A DNA stretch of 64,000 nt from Ascoidea asiatica (taxonomy: Eukaryota > Ascomycota > Saccharomycetes > Ascoideales > Ascoideaceae): positions 2,413,351 through 2,477,350 of the forward strand of contig BCKQ01000002.1 of assembly GCA_001600695.1 (NCBI GenBank), written 5' to 3'. Made by a program: the position numbers and the translations under genes. This document shows positions 20,203-31,096 of the stretch, piece after piece. Position 1 is the stretch's first letter. The number at the start of each line of letters is the position of its first letter. The notes beneath the pieces were generated by a model. The model was given only the letters and a program-made list of their open reading frames with translations. It had not been told where the DNA came from and did no database searches.

Positions 20203-21312
20203 TTAACAAGAAGCACTAGAATCAGAAGGAATACCAGAACATGTTTTCTTAGTTTCACCACCGGTGATATCAACTCCAGACCAAGTCCAATCTGATGCTC
20301 CTTTAACTAAAATATAAACTGGTTGTGCAGTAGTTTCAACAGATCCAGTAACATCTTCAATTGTTAAATCTGTAATTGGAACACCAGATGTTGCAGTACC
20401 TGTTGGAGATCCATTTTCATAATCACCTTCAATTACAATACCATATTTAGTAATATCACTTAAAGTAATACCTTTATATGATACTCCAGTAACACTACCA
20501 GTTGCTCCATAAACTGTTTTAATTCTAACACCATTTTGAGAATCTTTAACTGTACAATCAGATACATAAACATCTTTAACAACATTGTTAGTTCTACCAC
20601 CAACTGATCCAATTGAGATACCATGACCACCAGAACATGTATTTCCTGTGAAATAGATATCAGTACCTGAATTGACTGCTAAACAGTCATCTTGATTGGT
20701 CACAACACAATTTGTAATACTAATATTTGATGAGGATCCAACATCAAAAGCATCTGTATTATGACCTTCAGATTCACCATCTGAATTATCAATTGTAACA
20801 CTATCAACTGTTAAATCTGATGATGAATTAATTGAAAAACATTGAACTGGAGTATTTTTAATATTTAATCCAGAAACTTTTGAATTACTTTTAAGTGAAT
20901 GTAAATAACACATTTTTGGTTTGGTTACACCACCATTGGATCCTTCACCATCCCACCATTTAGCTCCATTACCATCAATTGAATGACCAGAAGCTCCAGT
21001 AATTGTAATTTCACTACCTGAAAATGACATTAATGGTCCTGACCATTCTTTATATTCAAATGTTGTTGTACCTTCAAATGTAACTGTTGTACCTTTAGTT
21101 AAACCTGTCAAATCTAAAGTTTTACCTGCTGGAACAGTTACTGCATCAATAATAATATCTGTGCATGATTTTTTAATAGTTGATAATGATGAAAAATTAG
21201 ATGTTGTAACTGTACATGAGGTACGTTTTTTTAATTCATTATCAACTGGTGTTGCTAAAACTGCAGATAATAAAGTTAATAAAGCAGCAAATGAAGTAAA
21301 TTTGAATTGCAT
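20203..21312 (-). CDS. Endopolygalacturonase 1 (GH28), secreted
   Basis: This 369-residue protein starts with a signal peptide (FTSFAALLTLLSAVLATP) and a short propeptide ending in a Lys-Arg Kex2-type site just before TSCTVTTSNF. All four GH28 landmarks are present: NTDAFDV, QDDCLAVNS, GGHGISIGS and RIKT. Together these supply the three catalytic aspartates, the histidine, and the substrate-binding Arg and Lys. It should hydrolyse internal alpha-1,4 galacturonosyl bonds of pectate outside the cell. It is about 92% identical by eye to the gene at 49018-50142 but carries more lysines and fewer acidic residues. Possible N-glycosylation sites include NSS and NIS. It ends in a Ser/Cys-rich tail. 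Two tRNA genes (Val and His) on the same strand lie 1.3-2 kb upstream. Confidence 0.96.
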   Translation of the reverse strand: MQFKFTSFAALLTLLSAVLATPVDNELKKRTSCTVTTSNFSSLSTIKKSCTDIIIDAVTVPAGKTLDLTGLTKGTTVTFEGTTTFEYKEWSGPLMSFSGSEITITGASGHSIDGNGAKWWDGEGSNGGVTKPKMCYLHSLKSNSKVSGLNIKNTPVQCFSINSSSDLTVDSVTIDNSDGESEGHNTDAFDVGSSSNISITNCVVTNQDDCLAVNSGTDIYFTGNTCSGGHGISIGSVGGRTNNVVKDVYVSDCTVKDSQNGVRIKTVYGATGSVTGVSYKGITLSDITKYGIVIEGDYENGSPTGTATSGVPITDLTIEDVTGSVETTAQPVYILVKGASDWTWSGVDITGGETKKTCSGIPSDSSASC

Positions 21313-22627
21313 TTTGAAATAAAGTAGTAATAAATAAATGAGTGTAAATAAATAAATAAAATTTATAAAGGAATGACTGAGAAAATTAATTGAAATTATT
21401 AATTAATTTTTTTTATTATAATATTTATGATAATATCTATAAAATGTTAATAAAGAAAAACAAATAAAAAAAGAGATACTAAAATTATTGAAATGATGTC
21501 TTTTTCTTTCTATTTATATTAAATTTTTTAAACATTTCTTTTTTTCTGATTATATCTAAAATTGAAAAACAATTCCTATACAATTTTTGAACTGAAATTT
21601 ATTATGGTCTTCCCATTTCTGTTATTCATTATTCACTTTTTTCATTATTCAATACCAATTATTCAATAAATATCAAAAAAAAAAAGCTTCATTGGGTTAA
21701 TTATTCTGTAAATCCTGATCATATTTGAAAATACACTATATATTTCGAATATAAATATTTTTTAGACTGAAAACCCATATCTCTTATTACAATAAAAAAG
21801 CTTGATTAGTATTCAATTTCAAAACAGAATTCAGAATAATATTATTTCTTATTCAACAAACCAGCATTTTTTAGTTATTGAGTAATCTCAATTAAATGAA
21901 AGCAAAGTAATTTAGTCAAAGATAAAAATGTTGCCTAGTTTATTCTGGGCTCAACTGAGATGGTATTGAGATTACCGGCAATCCTACGGCAATCAATTCT
22001 TTTTTTCATATTGGAATCCCGACGATCGACGCTGATCGACAGTAGTCCACCGATGATCCGGCAACTCGCGGTGTTCCAAAAAGATTTTAATATAGCAACA
22101 AGCTTTTCGGGTTTTTGTGTTTGCTTGGCAACTTGTTTAATTTTTCAAATAGTTTCTGAAACTGTTAAGAATATGAACAGACTTAACATTAGTTTTTTTA
22201 TTCTCATTTCATTTATTTGTAATACAAAAAAAAAATATGGAGAAAATAGTACAAATAATATGTATTTGAATTAAACTTTGATTACTCAGATCTTTAAACG
22301 GAATATTAACATAAAATAGCTAACTTTTATAAAAAATGAACGTAATAATTTATTGAATTTGAATTTTTGTTAATATTTTAATTCTGTAAGCTATGAAAAA
22401 CACGATGAATAGCCTGATTCAAGTTGGTATTCAATATTATAAAGACATAATAAAAAGTGTCTTTCGTAGACTTTATCAAGTAAAAAGTGAAGGTGAATAA
22501 TTTTGTTTTCAACAAAAACACAATTTAATAATTACATTTCGTAAAAATACATAAAACAAGAATGAATGTGCAAGCTAATTTGTCTAATTAACCTAGGAAT
22601 TTTGAAAAAGAAAATACAAAAAAAAAA
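21313..22627. other. Intergenic: promoter of polygalacturonase 1
   Basis: AT-rich except for a GC-richer patch at about 21955-22090 with several CGATC-type words. The 104-codon frame at 21960 (+) coincides with this patch but shows no domain or secretion feature, and I do not call it. Confidence 0.55.
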
Positions 22628-22701
22628 TGATTTTGCCCAGGATCGAACTGGGGACGTTCTGCGTGTTAAGCAGATGCCATAACCAACTAGACCACAAAAC
22701 C
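22628..22701 (-). tRNA. tRNA-Val(AAC)
   Basis: The minus strand reads GGTTTTGTGGTCTAGTTGGT and onward. The anticodon arm TCTGCTTAACACGCAGA gives AAC, the T arm is CCCAG-TTCGATC-CTGGG, and the discriminator is A. It nearly matches the S. cerevisiae gene. A T-rich run follows on the minus strand. Confidence 0.96.
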
Positions 22702-23267
22702 CCTTTATGTTCTTAAATTATTCATTCTTCTTTTTTGTCTAAGTTTATTGGGATTGATTTTTATCAATTTGAAATAAAAATCCAATGAATATAAAAAGAG
22801 TTTTAAGAAAATCAAATTAAATGTAGGTATAACCATATTGAAATAATAAAAAATAAGATTAGACATTTGATCAGAATATATTTTTTTGCAAAATAGAAAT
22901 CTCAATAAATGAAAATATTTATTAAGTAAGTAGTTAAGTAATTTAGTTACAAAAGCAAGTCAAATAACGAACGCTGATAATGTTCGTTAAAGAGTAACAT
23001 TCTGTATATTCAAAAATTAGTGCATAACTATGCATTTTTTGAATGCAGGGACCTTGAACTTTATTTTTATTCATTAATATTTTTGGAAAAGAAAAAAAAA
23101 CGAATGAAAAAAGGTAATAATATTTCATTTCATGATATATTAAAGTAAAGCATGAGTGAACAAAAATCAATCAGAAAAAGTCTAAGTAGTTTTTACTAGC
23201 TTTTTTTTCATAAACTATTAGAAAAAATAATTGCTAGATGAAAATTGAATTACAAACCAAAAAAATA
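22702..23267. other. Region between tRNA-Val and tRNA-His; contains the conserved element
   Basis: AT-rich apart from the element at 22951-23070 described separately. The short minus-strand frames here (66 and 75 codons) are not conserved in the other copy of the element, so I do not call them as genes. Confidence 0.6.
22951..23070 (-). repeat. tRNA-His-linked conserved element, copy 1
   Basis: On the minus strand this reads AAAAATAAAGTT, then CCCTGCATT, an ATGCAT-rich part, TACAGAATGTTA, and the inverted repeat TAACGAAC-9 nt-GTTCGTTA (22965-22989). The same string of words in the same order occurs at 50814-50931. The copies are diverged between the conserved words. It lies about 200-320 bases downstream of tRNA-His copy 1. 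Nature unknown: a small RNA gene or a retroelement remnant are possible. Confidence 0.7.
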
Positions 23268-23339
23268 TGCCGTTCCCGGGAATCGAACCTGGGTTTCTTC
23301 GGCCACAACGAAGTGTACTAACCACTATACGAGAACGGC
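23268..23339 (-). tRNA. tRNA-His(GUG), copy 1
   Basis: Acceptor GCCGTTC/GAACGGC, anticodon arm CTTCGTTGTGGCCGAAG giving GTG, T loop TTCGATT, discriminator A. One A-C mismatch at T-stem pair 51:63 (CCAGG against CCCGG). The extra 5' G of tRNA-His is added after transcription in yeast. Confidence 0.95.
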
Positions 23340-23644
23340 AAATAAGATAATATTCAGTCACTCTAGGAAAATTAAAATACTAATACTTTTTAATGAAACT
23401 TAAATAACTTATAGTTATCCTCTTCTTTTTTTAGGTTTGATACCATCAAATAGTGTTGATTTTGTATCAGATATAATAGATTATATAAAAAAATAGAATA
23501 CTTAACTAATTGACTCAATTGATCTACAAGTAAATGATCTTGTTTATAATATACAGAAATCAAATAAAAAAGATTAATGCTGATTCATAATTGAATAGCC
23601 TATATACAGTTATTTGGTAAATTGATTTATTGATTGATTGATTA
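23340..23644. other. Intergenic between tRNA-His and COX5-like gene
   Basis: AT-rich 305-bp stretch with no feature that I can support. Confidence 0.6.
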
Positions 23645-24163
23645 CTATTTTTCTTTTTCTTTATCTTTATCTTTTTTAACTTGAATTTCATTTATTTTCT
23701 TAGTATCTTCAATATAAGCATTAATGCTTAAACCAATTGCAATAAAAGTTATACCAATTGTGAAAAGATTTAATATTAATTTACCTTTATTTTTATTTAA
23801 TTTTGAATTATCAGTATTTCTAGGACCCCAATTACCAAAAGATATAAAATATAAAGCTTTTTTTTCATCAATATTTAATAATTTCCAATCTTCTAATTGT
23901 TTCAAAGATAAATAATCCATAATTTCATTTTTATCATCAATTTTTAAATTATCCCATCTTTTATCTAAATCTTTGACATCAATTATAATTCGATCGTTTT
24001 TTTCTCTTCTTGGAATACTATTAATTTTATGTTTTTTATCAATTGAAGTTGCTGAATATTTTATAGAATTATTAAGTTTATTTAAATTAAGATTAAAATT
24101 AAATTTTGATTTATTTATACAGGATAATTTCAAGAACCGACTACTTGATTTGAGTGAAATCAT
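23645..24163 (-). CDS. COX5: Cytochrome c oxidase subunit IV (Cox5-like), short C-terminus
   Basis: This 172-residue protein has a basic N-terminal mitochondrial presequence (SLKSSSRFLKLSCINKSKFN). The Cox5/COX IV signature follows: LDKRWDNLKIDDKNEIMDYL, then YFISFGNWGPRN, equivalent to the yeast WYISYGEWGPR segment. One transmembrane helix (ILNLFTIGITFIAIGLSI) lies near residues 128-146. In yeast this nuclear-encoded subunit of complex IV exists as aerobic and hypoxic isoforms. Here the conserved intermembrane-space tail after the helix (the NPWGGY-like end of Cox5a) is absent, replaced by about 25 Lys/Asp/Glu-rich residues. The matrix region is also divergent. It may therefore be a diverged paralogue, or a lineage-specific form, rather than the main subunit. 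No intron is visible. Confidence 0.85.
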   Translation of the reverse strand: MISLKSSSRFLKLSCINKSKFNFNLNLNKLNNSIKYSATSIDKKHKINSIPRREKNDRIIIDVKDLDKRWDNLKIDDKNEIMDYLSLKQLEDWKLLNIDEKKALYFISFGNWGPRNTDNSKLNKNKGKLILNLFTIGITFIAIGLSINAYIEDTKKINEIQVKKDKDKEKEK

Positions 24164-25499
24164 TTTTATGAATATAAAAGATCTTAGCTAGTGCTATGAT
24201 AAAAAAGTCAATATATTTTATAATGTATTTTATATTGTATTCTATAATCTTCTTTATCAATATTTCTGTTTCTTTTCTTCTTATTCACTCAAATAAATGA
24301 ACATTTCAATCAAATTTAAAATCATTGCAATTAATTTTAGCCGAAAACCGAGGGCTGCTTTAAAAACGTGATACGTTTTTTTTTTGAAATAGGAAATATT
24401 TAACCGGAATATGCCGGAACTCGATTATTTAAAATTGATCATTTTCAAGAACAAGAAAATTAATCGATTTAATAAACAATTTAATGAACAATCAAATAAA
24501 CAATTTAATGAACAATTGAATAAATAATTGAATAAATAATTGAATAGATAATTGAATGGATTTTTAGATAAAATGATTGAGTAATAAGGGGTAGTAACAG
24601 TAAGAGGAGTGAACATTTCTACATTTCTGAATTAAAGAAGTTAAATTATATCATACCAAGATGGAAAATTATTATGGAAAATGCAATAAAATAAAATTCA
24701 ATCACATAACTTTACAATTCGTAATATAAAAGAATTGAATAATTTCAAGGAACTGAATTGAAATCATTTTAATTTAATTTAAAGGCGAAGATCTTTAATC
24801 CTGGAATTTTCAAACCGAAAATCATAAAAGAAAATACTGTAATTAATTTTCTAGACAGAGAATAAACTTACCCGTAATATTTGAATATTTACAATACTAA
24901 ATATTATTATTAATTTTGTAATTCTTTAAGATTTGATAAAATTCAAATAATCTAAACTAGTTACAAGATTTGAATGATAATAAAAAGAAAGAAAGAAAGA
25001 ATTAAATGGGGAATCAGAGACAATGAGAAGACAATTTTATTATGTAACTATGAAAAAGAGAATGTAAGATATTTTAGATATGCAAAACATATTATTCTTT
25101 TAATTTCTTTTTATTTCAATTCATGAAATATTGTTTAATATAAAATGAGTATAATTTTTCTCTTGAATTTATTTTAATTATTTTTATTTTTTTTTCTTTT
25201 CTTTTCTTTTCTTTTCTTCTTTATTATTATCAATTTAATCAATTTAATAAATCAAATCAAATAAATCAATTTAATTTAATTTAATTTAATTTTAATAAAA
25301 TAAAATAAAATCAAATTAGAACATCTTTAGCTACCACTCATTTAGCTTTGTTGTCAGTCATTCATTTTTAATTAACTTTAGTCACTCGTTTTAATAAAGA
25401 AAATATAAGAAAATAATAAATCAATCAATAATAATCTAAGAATAATTTAAGAAGAATTCAATTCAAGAATATAATATATAATAAAAGAAATAAAAGAAA
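24164..25499. other. Divergent intergenic region (1.3 kb), COX5-like and secreted protein promoters
   Basis: It contains an imperfect 15-bp-period tandem repeat at about 24465-24560 (words AATAAACAATTTAATG and AATTGAATAAAT) and a GAAA microsatellite at about 24987-25002. A CTTTT repeat lies at about 25193-25220, and a TTTAA/AAATA-rich stretch at about 25250-25310. There is no plausible gene. Confidence 0.6.
24465..24560. repeat. Imperfect AT-rich tandem repeat
   Basis: Alternating AACAATTTAATG/AATTGAATAAAT units of about 15 bp are directly visible. They also create a repetitive but unconvincing short frame. Confidence 0.6.
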
Positions 25500-26057
25500 A
25501 TGCAAAAATCAATTTTAAATTTAAATTTAATTATTTTTTTAATAATTAATTTATTAAAGATTAATGGAATGGCATTAATTGGAACAGTTACAGATTCTGG
25601 AACATCATATGAATCAATTGTTTCTGCAACTACCACAATCACAGTTTCTATTCCTCAAAGTACTAGTACTAGTAGTGAAACAAGTGAATCATTTGAAACA
25701 CTTGAATCATTTGTAGCAATTTCATCTAGTAGTAATACAATTACATTAGCACCAGCTATTATCACCACTACTAGTAGTGCTACTCCTAGTACAACTCCTA
25801 GTTCTACAAGCACCTCAACTACTTTAGTTTCAAGTTCTACAAGTTCTACAAGCTCTACAAGTTCAGCAAGTTCAAGTAGTGGATATGATGATGATTGGGA
25901 TCCATCAAATGGTACAACATGTTATGATTCATCAGTTGATTATAATAAATGTCTTGATAGAGTTAATGAATGTATTGCATCAAAACAAACTTCAGGAGGA
26001 TATAATGGATCATCATGTGAATCAAAAAGAGCAAATTGTAAAATGTGTGATCAATGA
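25500..26057 (+). CDS. Small secreted Ser/Thr-rich protein with Cys-rich C-terminus, function unknown
   Basis: This 185-residue protein starts with a hydrophobic signal peptide (LNLNLIIFLIINLLKINGMA). A mucin-like stretch of Ser/Thr (about residues 35-125) follows, with repeats such as STSSTSSTSS, likely to be heavily O-mannosylated. The C-terminal 60 residues form a compact acidic/cysteine module: CYDSSVDYNKCLDRVNECIA, then SCESKRANCKMCDQ, with six cysteines and an NGSS sequon. There is no C-terminal hydrophobic segment, so it is not an obvious GPI protein. I do not recognise the cysteine pattern. A secreted or cell-wall-associated role is inferred from composition only. The start is the first Met of the frame and gives a good signal peptide. 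Confidence 0.75.
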   Translation: MQKSILNLNLIIFLIINLLKINGMALIGTVTDSGTSYESIVSATTTITVSIPQSTSTSSETSESFETLESFVAISSSSNTITLAPAIITTTSSATPSTTPSSTSTSTTLVSSSTSSTSSTSSASSSSGYDDDWDPSNGTTCYDSSVDYNKCLDRVNECIASKQTSGGYNGSSCESKRANCKMCDQ

Positions 26058-26618
26058 ATATAGTTAATATTAAATTTTATTTGATGTCCTTTTGTCTTTT
26101 TATCTTTTTATCTTTTTAAGCTTTTTCTTCAACTTTTTACTAGCTATTTTTGTGTGTTGAGTTTAGTATTTCAAATTTGGTATTTCATTTATCCTAGTAA
26201 TTTTAATCATAGTTTTGTTTTTTCTAATTTCTAATTTCTCATTTCTTAATTCTCAATTCTTATAAATTCACCTATTGGTTTCTTTATGTTTTTGTTTATT
26301 TTTGATTTTTCTTTTTCTTTTTTTTTTTTTTTATTTATTTTTTACTTATATATACTGTGTATCTATATAAGTTTATCTAGATTCTTAATCTTGAAGTTGA
26401 ATGTGTTTGGTAATAACAATGGAATTTTGGTCCTTTAATACATATTATTTAAAATAAATTTTTAGTCCAGCAACCGAGACATAAAAGCAGGGGTCATACT
26501 CATAATTACGCAAGCAGTTCTGTATCTAAACGGGTATTGAAATAATGACAGGAATTTTTGTACAGAAAATAGCTAAAACGCTTTTAACGACTTCGGGTGA
26601 TTCTTTATGAGAAGTTAT
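26058..26618. other. Intergenic 3' of secreted-protein gene
   Basis: T-rich sequence with CTTTTTAT repeats just after the stop, then a slightly GC-richer stretch at about 26465-26610 before tRNA-Ser. I see no gene. Confidence 0.6.
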
Positions 26619-26699
26619 GGCAACATGGCCGAGTGGTTAAGGCGAAAGATTAGAAATCTTTTGGGTTTACCCGCGCAGGTTCGAGTCCTGCTGTTGTCG
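26619..26699 (+). tRNA. tRNA-Ser(AGA)
   Basis: Acceptor GGCAACA/TGTTGTC with G discriminator. Anticodon arm AAAGATTAGAAATCTTT gives AGA. The long variable arm typical of type II tRNA-Ser is present, and the T loop is TTCGAGT. It nearly matches the S. cerevisiae gene. A run of T follows. Confidence 0.96.
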
Positions 26700-26859
26700 T
26701 ATTTTTTTTTGTAGTTGCTACTTTAATTTTTTATGTTTACAGCTAAGATAAAGTAATTCCCTTTTATGACACGAATGAAACTACATTGCTACACTGTTAT
26801 AGAAACAAAAAAAAGATGATTAGAGTTAAGTTAACTTTTAGTTGAGTAACAAAAAAAAC

Positions 26860-26932
26860 TGCCTTCAGCCTGATTCGAACAGACGATCTCCTCATTACTA
26901 GTGAGGTGCCTTACCAACTTGGCCATAAAGGC
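26860..26932 (-). tRNA. tRNA-Thr(AGU)
   Basis: Acceptor GCCTTTA/TGAAGGC, discriminator A. Anticodon arm CTCACTAGTAATGAG gives AGT, and the T arm is GTCTG-TTCGAAT-CAGGC. It is convergent with tRNA-Ser, about 160 bp away. T-rich terminator on the minus strand. Confidence 0.95.
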
Positions 26933-27475
26933 AACTGCTTTATTATCTGCTTCACTACTATCTATTGGAGTATATACCTAGAATAACCAGGTTTTAAATG
27001 AAACCCAACATGGGCACGTGTCTTCTACGTCTGATCACGTGTCTGTGCCCCTATTTGAGTGTTCTCTTGGCTCCAGCGGAGTGGTACGCAGGGAGAGCAC
27101 GGTCCAACCACTGCCATTACTGCCACTGCCATTACTCTTAGTTACTCTTCTTCTTCTTTCTTCTTTCTTTCTTCTTTCTTTCTTCTTTCTTCTTTCTTCT
27201 TGCTGTTTCTCACTTTCTGTGCTCGCTTTCATTTGTTTGTCCTTTGATTTGATTTCGATTTGGACTGGCATTGAATTGGGATTTAAAATAATCTCTTCTT
27301 TTTTATATCTTTGAGGTCTTATTATTTATTATTTATTACTTATTATTCATTACTTATTATTCATTATTATTCACTATTAATCATTAGTTATAAAATATTC
27401 AAGATTAGTTGCTTACTTCTTTTCTTATTTCCTTGAATGATAATCAATTGATTAATTTGAAAAATAAAATAAAAA
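26933..27475. promoter_or_regulatory. SYP1 upstream region with two CACGTG sites and a pyrimidine tract
   Basis: CACGTG occurs at 27015-27020 and 27036-27041, the second as ATCACGTG. A CTT/CTTT pyrimidine tract runs from about 27138 to 27203, followed by TTATTATTCATTA repeats up to about 27390. The small frames here are low-complexity readings of the tract. Regulatory meaning is inferred. Confidence 0.4.
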
Positions 27476-29047
27476 ATGTCATCAATTTCAAATTCTTTAA
27501 ATAATTCTTCAAATTTAAATTCAAATTCAATTCCAAAAGAAAGATCTGAATTTTCTTCAACAATTTTAGTTTCAAATACTCCAAAAGATGCTTCAATTAT
27601 TTTAAATTCAAGATTATTACAAGCAAAAGCTTTAAATAATGAAATTGGTTCTTTTATTTATGATTATATAATTTTAAATGAACATTATAATAATAGATTA
27701 AAAAAATTAATGATTAAAAAAGGTAATAATTTAAATTTAAATGTTAATAAATTTATTAAAAAAGAATCAATTCATAATCCAATTTTTAAAAAAAATACAA
27801 TTTTTGATAATTTAAATGATTTTCAAAATTCAAATGATCTTAATAATTTTGATAATTTAGGTAATTTTAATCAAATTTGGAATTCAATTTTAAATTTAAT
27901 TAATACTGAAATTGAAAGTACAGAAATTCTAAATAAAAATTTTAGAAAAATTATTATTAAACCTTTAGAAAATAATTTTAATAATAATAAAAATTTAAAT
28001 TATAATAATTTATTAAATGATTTAAAAAATTTATTTAATTATACTTCAAATTTAAATAATATAAATTTAAAAAATTTTAATGAAAATTCTCCTTTAATTT
28101 TTGAAAATTTTGAAAATTTCGATTATAATAGATTAATTTTTTTAAAAAATTGTTTTTTACAATTCAATTCTTTATTAAATGATAAATATAATACAATTTT
28201 AAAAAAAAATGAAAATATTTTTAATGATTTAATTAATTTTAATCCTGATGATGAAATTAAAAGATTCTCAACTGATAAAAAATTTCAATTAAATAATATT
28301 GTTGATGATAATAATAATAATAATAATGATAATCAAAATTTAACCGCTGATACAAATATTAATAATAATTCTATCAGCGCTAATGAATCAAAAGATTTAA
28401 AGGATATTTTTAAACGTCCATCAATAAAAAATCAAGAATCTTTATCAACAATCAATTCAAATAAATCTCAATCTCATTCTCATTCTCAATCTTCTCCAAA
28501 TATATCAAATACTTCTAATCATCATAAATCAAAAAGAAATTCAATCTTTCATAATACTTTTTCAAATAAATCTAGTGATAAATTAGATCAATACTTAAAT
28601 TCTCCTGATTTATCAATTTCAAATTCTTTAAATAATAATATTTCAAATAACAATAATAGCAATAATGATTTTAAAGATTTCAAAGATTCAAAAGAAAAAA
28701 AACATAAATTAAGATCAAAAGTTGGTTCAATATTTAGTAGAAAAAATAAATCCCTTTCAAATAATAATATCTCCAATAATAATAATAGTCAATTAAATAC
28801 TCCAATTAGAAATAAATTCTCAACTGATATTGAACCTGTACAAGAAATTGATAATGATGATGATGAAGATAATCAATCTCAATCTCAATCTCAATCTCAA
28901 AATATTATTAGCAATAATAAAATTTCAAAAAATAATACCATAAATTCAAATTCAACTCAAAATAATGATAAAAATAAATTAAAGTTCCCAATAAATAAAC
29001 AAATTACTCCTAAAAATTCATTGAATTTTAATAACTCTAATATTAAT

Positions 29048-29082
<35 letters not shown>

Positions 29083-31096
29083 CTTATCAATTAATCGTAA
29101 TAATACTAATGATTCAAAAGTACAAAGACAATTTAGTTATTCTTCTTCAATAAATCAACAAACTCAATCTTCAATGTCAACTAATAATACTAATAACCTA
29201 AATTCTTCTTTCACAAATCCTCCAAGTTCTTCTTATACTCCTTTACAACCTCAATCTCGTAATAATAGTATTCAACAACAACAACAACAAAATATTCAAA
29301 CCTTAACTCCTCCTATAATAATTGATAATAATATTGATAATAAATCTTCAAATACTGATCACTCAATTTCAAATTCAAGTGCAATTCCTCCTCCACCACC
29401 ACCTGCAAGAAGATCGTTCATTTCTTCAAGTAATTCAACTAATTCTAATCCAAATTCAAATTCAAATAATAATCATCTTTCAAATAAAATGGATATATCT
29501 GATGATAATATAGAAAATGATGATTTACCTTCTGAATTACCAAATATTCAATCAAAATCAAATTCATTATCAATTTCAAATAGTTCTTCAAAAAATAGAA
29601 GAAGAGATATTGTTTCAAATTTATTCACTGATTTAACTCAAGCTGATATTGAATCTCAAGGTAATATTAATCCAAGTAGCCCCATAACTTTTGATGGTAA
29701 TAATAATAATAATATTATTAATAATAATAACAATAAAAAAAATATTAATAATTTAGCTCTTAATAATTTATCAATAAAAGATTATACAACTGCTACTCCT
29801 CCAAGACCACCTCCAAAATCTCCTTTGAATGAAATACATGAAATTAATGAAATTACTGAAAGTTCTTTAAATAATATTTCTAACCCTAATATCTCTAATA
29901 CTAATATCATCAATTATGATAATAATATTAACAAAAGTAATGGTAATAGTAATAACAACCCTTTATCAATTCCAGCTCAAAGTCCATTTGATAATGATAA
30001 TGCAATTAGTAGTACCAGTAATATAAATAGTGCTTCAAATAGTATTATAAATAGTAATAATAATAATAATAATAATGGCAATGTTAATAATGCTAATACA
30101 AATATACCTCAAATAAATCATCCACTTTCAAATTTGAATATGAATATGTCATCATTATCAATGAATCAACAAAGAACTGGTGGTAGTTCTTCTTTACAAC
30201 CAAATTATACTGGTTCTCAACAAAATAATGGTTATTCTCATTCTGATGCAACTGCTCCTGGTTTAAATGCAAGTATTGTTGAAGTTATATCTTCAACTTT
30301 TAAAAATGGTTTACAAACTTCTTGTAAAGTAATGGGAGAAGTTGCTTTTACTTATATTAAAGAACCTTTAAAAAGTATACCAAATAATTCAATTTTAAGA
30401 ATTGATTTAGATTCAAATATTGATAAATTATTACCAAATGAATATTTTTTAAAAAAATTTGAAGATGATAATAATTTTAATAAAAATTCAACATTATATA
30501 ATTTAAATCCATTACAAATTTCTTCAAGAACTGTTGGTGGTTTAAAATATCTTTTAAAAAATCCAATATCTCCAATAATTATTTTACCAGTTTGGAGATT
30601 TGAAAATCATCAAGCAAGTTGTATGTTATTTGTAAAATTATCTGATGAAATTTTAAATAAATTAAATGATAATGATTCAATTCAATTAAATGATTTTGGA
30701 ATTTCTTTATCAATTGATGGAGCAGATGCAACTTCAGCTTTATCAAAACCTCCTGGTACTTTTAATAAAGAAAAAAAAAGAGTTGTATGGAAATTTAAAG
30801 AACCTTTAATTTTAAATAAAGAAAAACCTCAAGAAAGATTAATTGCAAGATTTTTAACAAATGGTATGGCAAAAGAATCTTTACAAGGTTCTCAAGTTAA
30901 ATTCACAATTAATAATAACTTTGGTGGATTAATTTGTTGTGCAAATAATAAATTATTTTATCAAACACCTGAAAATAATATTCTTGGTGTTGGAGCAGAT
31001 AATTTTAGTTTGAATAAAATAAATGAAAAAAATTGGAGAGAAGTGAGTACAGTTAAAACTTTTGTTTCTGGTTTATATAATGGTCGTTCTCAATGA
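27476..31096 (+). CDS. SYP1: Syp1-like muniscin: F-BAR plus mu-homology endocytic adaptor
   Basis: This 1206-residue protein has an N-terminal F-BAR-like region (about residues 25-275; RLLQAKALNNEIGSFIYDYI, helical and Asn/Lys-rich). A very long disordered Asn/Ser-rich linker follows (about 280-925). The C-terminal mu-homology domain (about 930-1205) begins LNASIVEVISSTFKNGLQTS and includes ISSRTVGGLKYLLKNPISP. This order is that of yeast Syp1 and animal FCHo. These proteins arrive early at endocytic sites, and yeast Syp1 also affects septin organisation and polarity. The linker has proline-rich stretches (IPPPPPPARR, TPPRPPPKSP) that could bind SH3 domains. Expansion of AAT codon runs makes it much longer than S. 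cerevisiae Syp1 (870 residues). The start is the first Met of the frame. Confidence 0.9.

Noticed and set aside
26461-26610. Possible LTR or small RNA just upstream of tRNA-Ser
   Set aside because: Slightly GC-richer, but I found no repeat of it elsewhere in the window and no recognisable termini.
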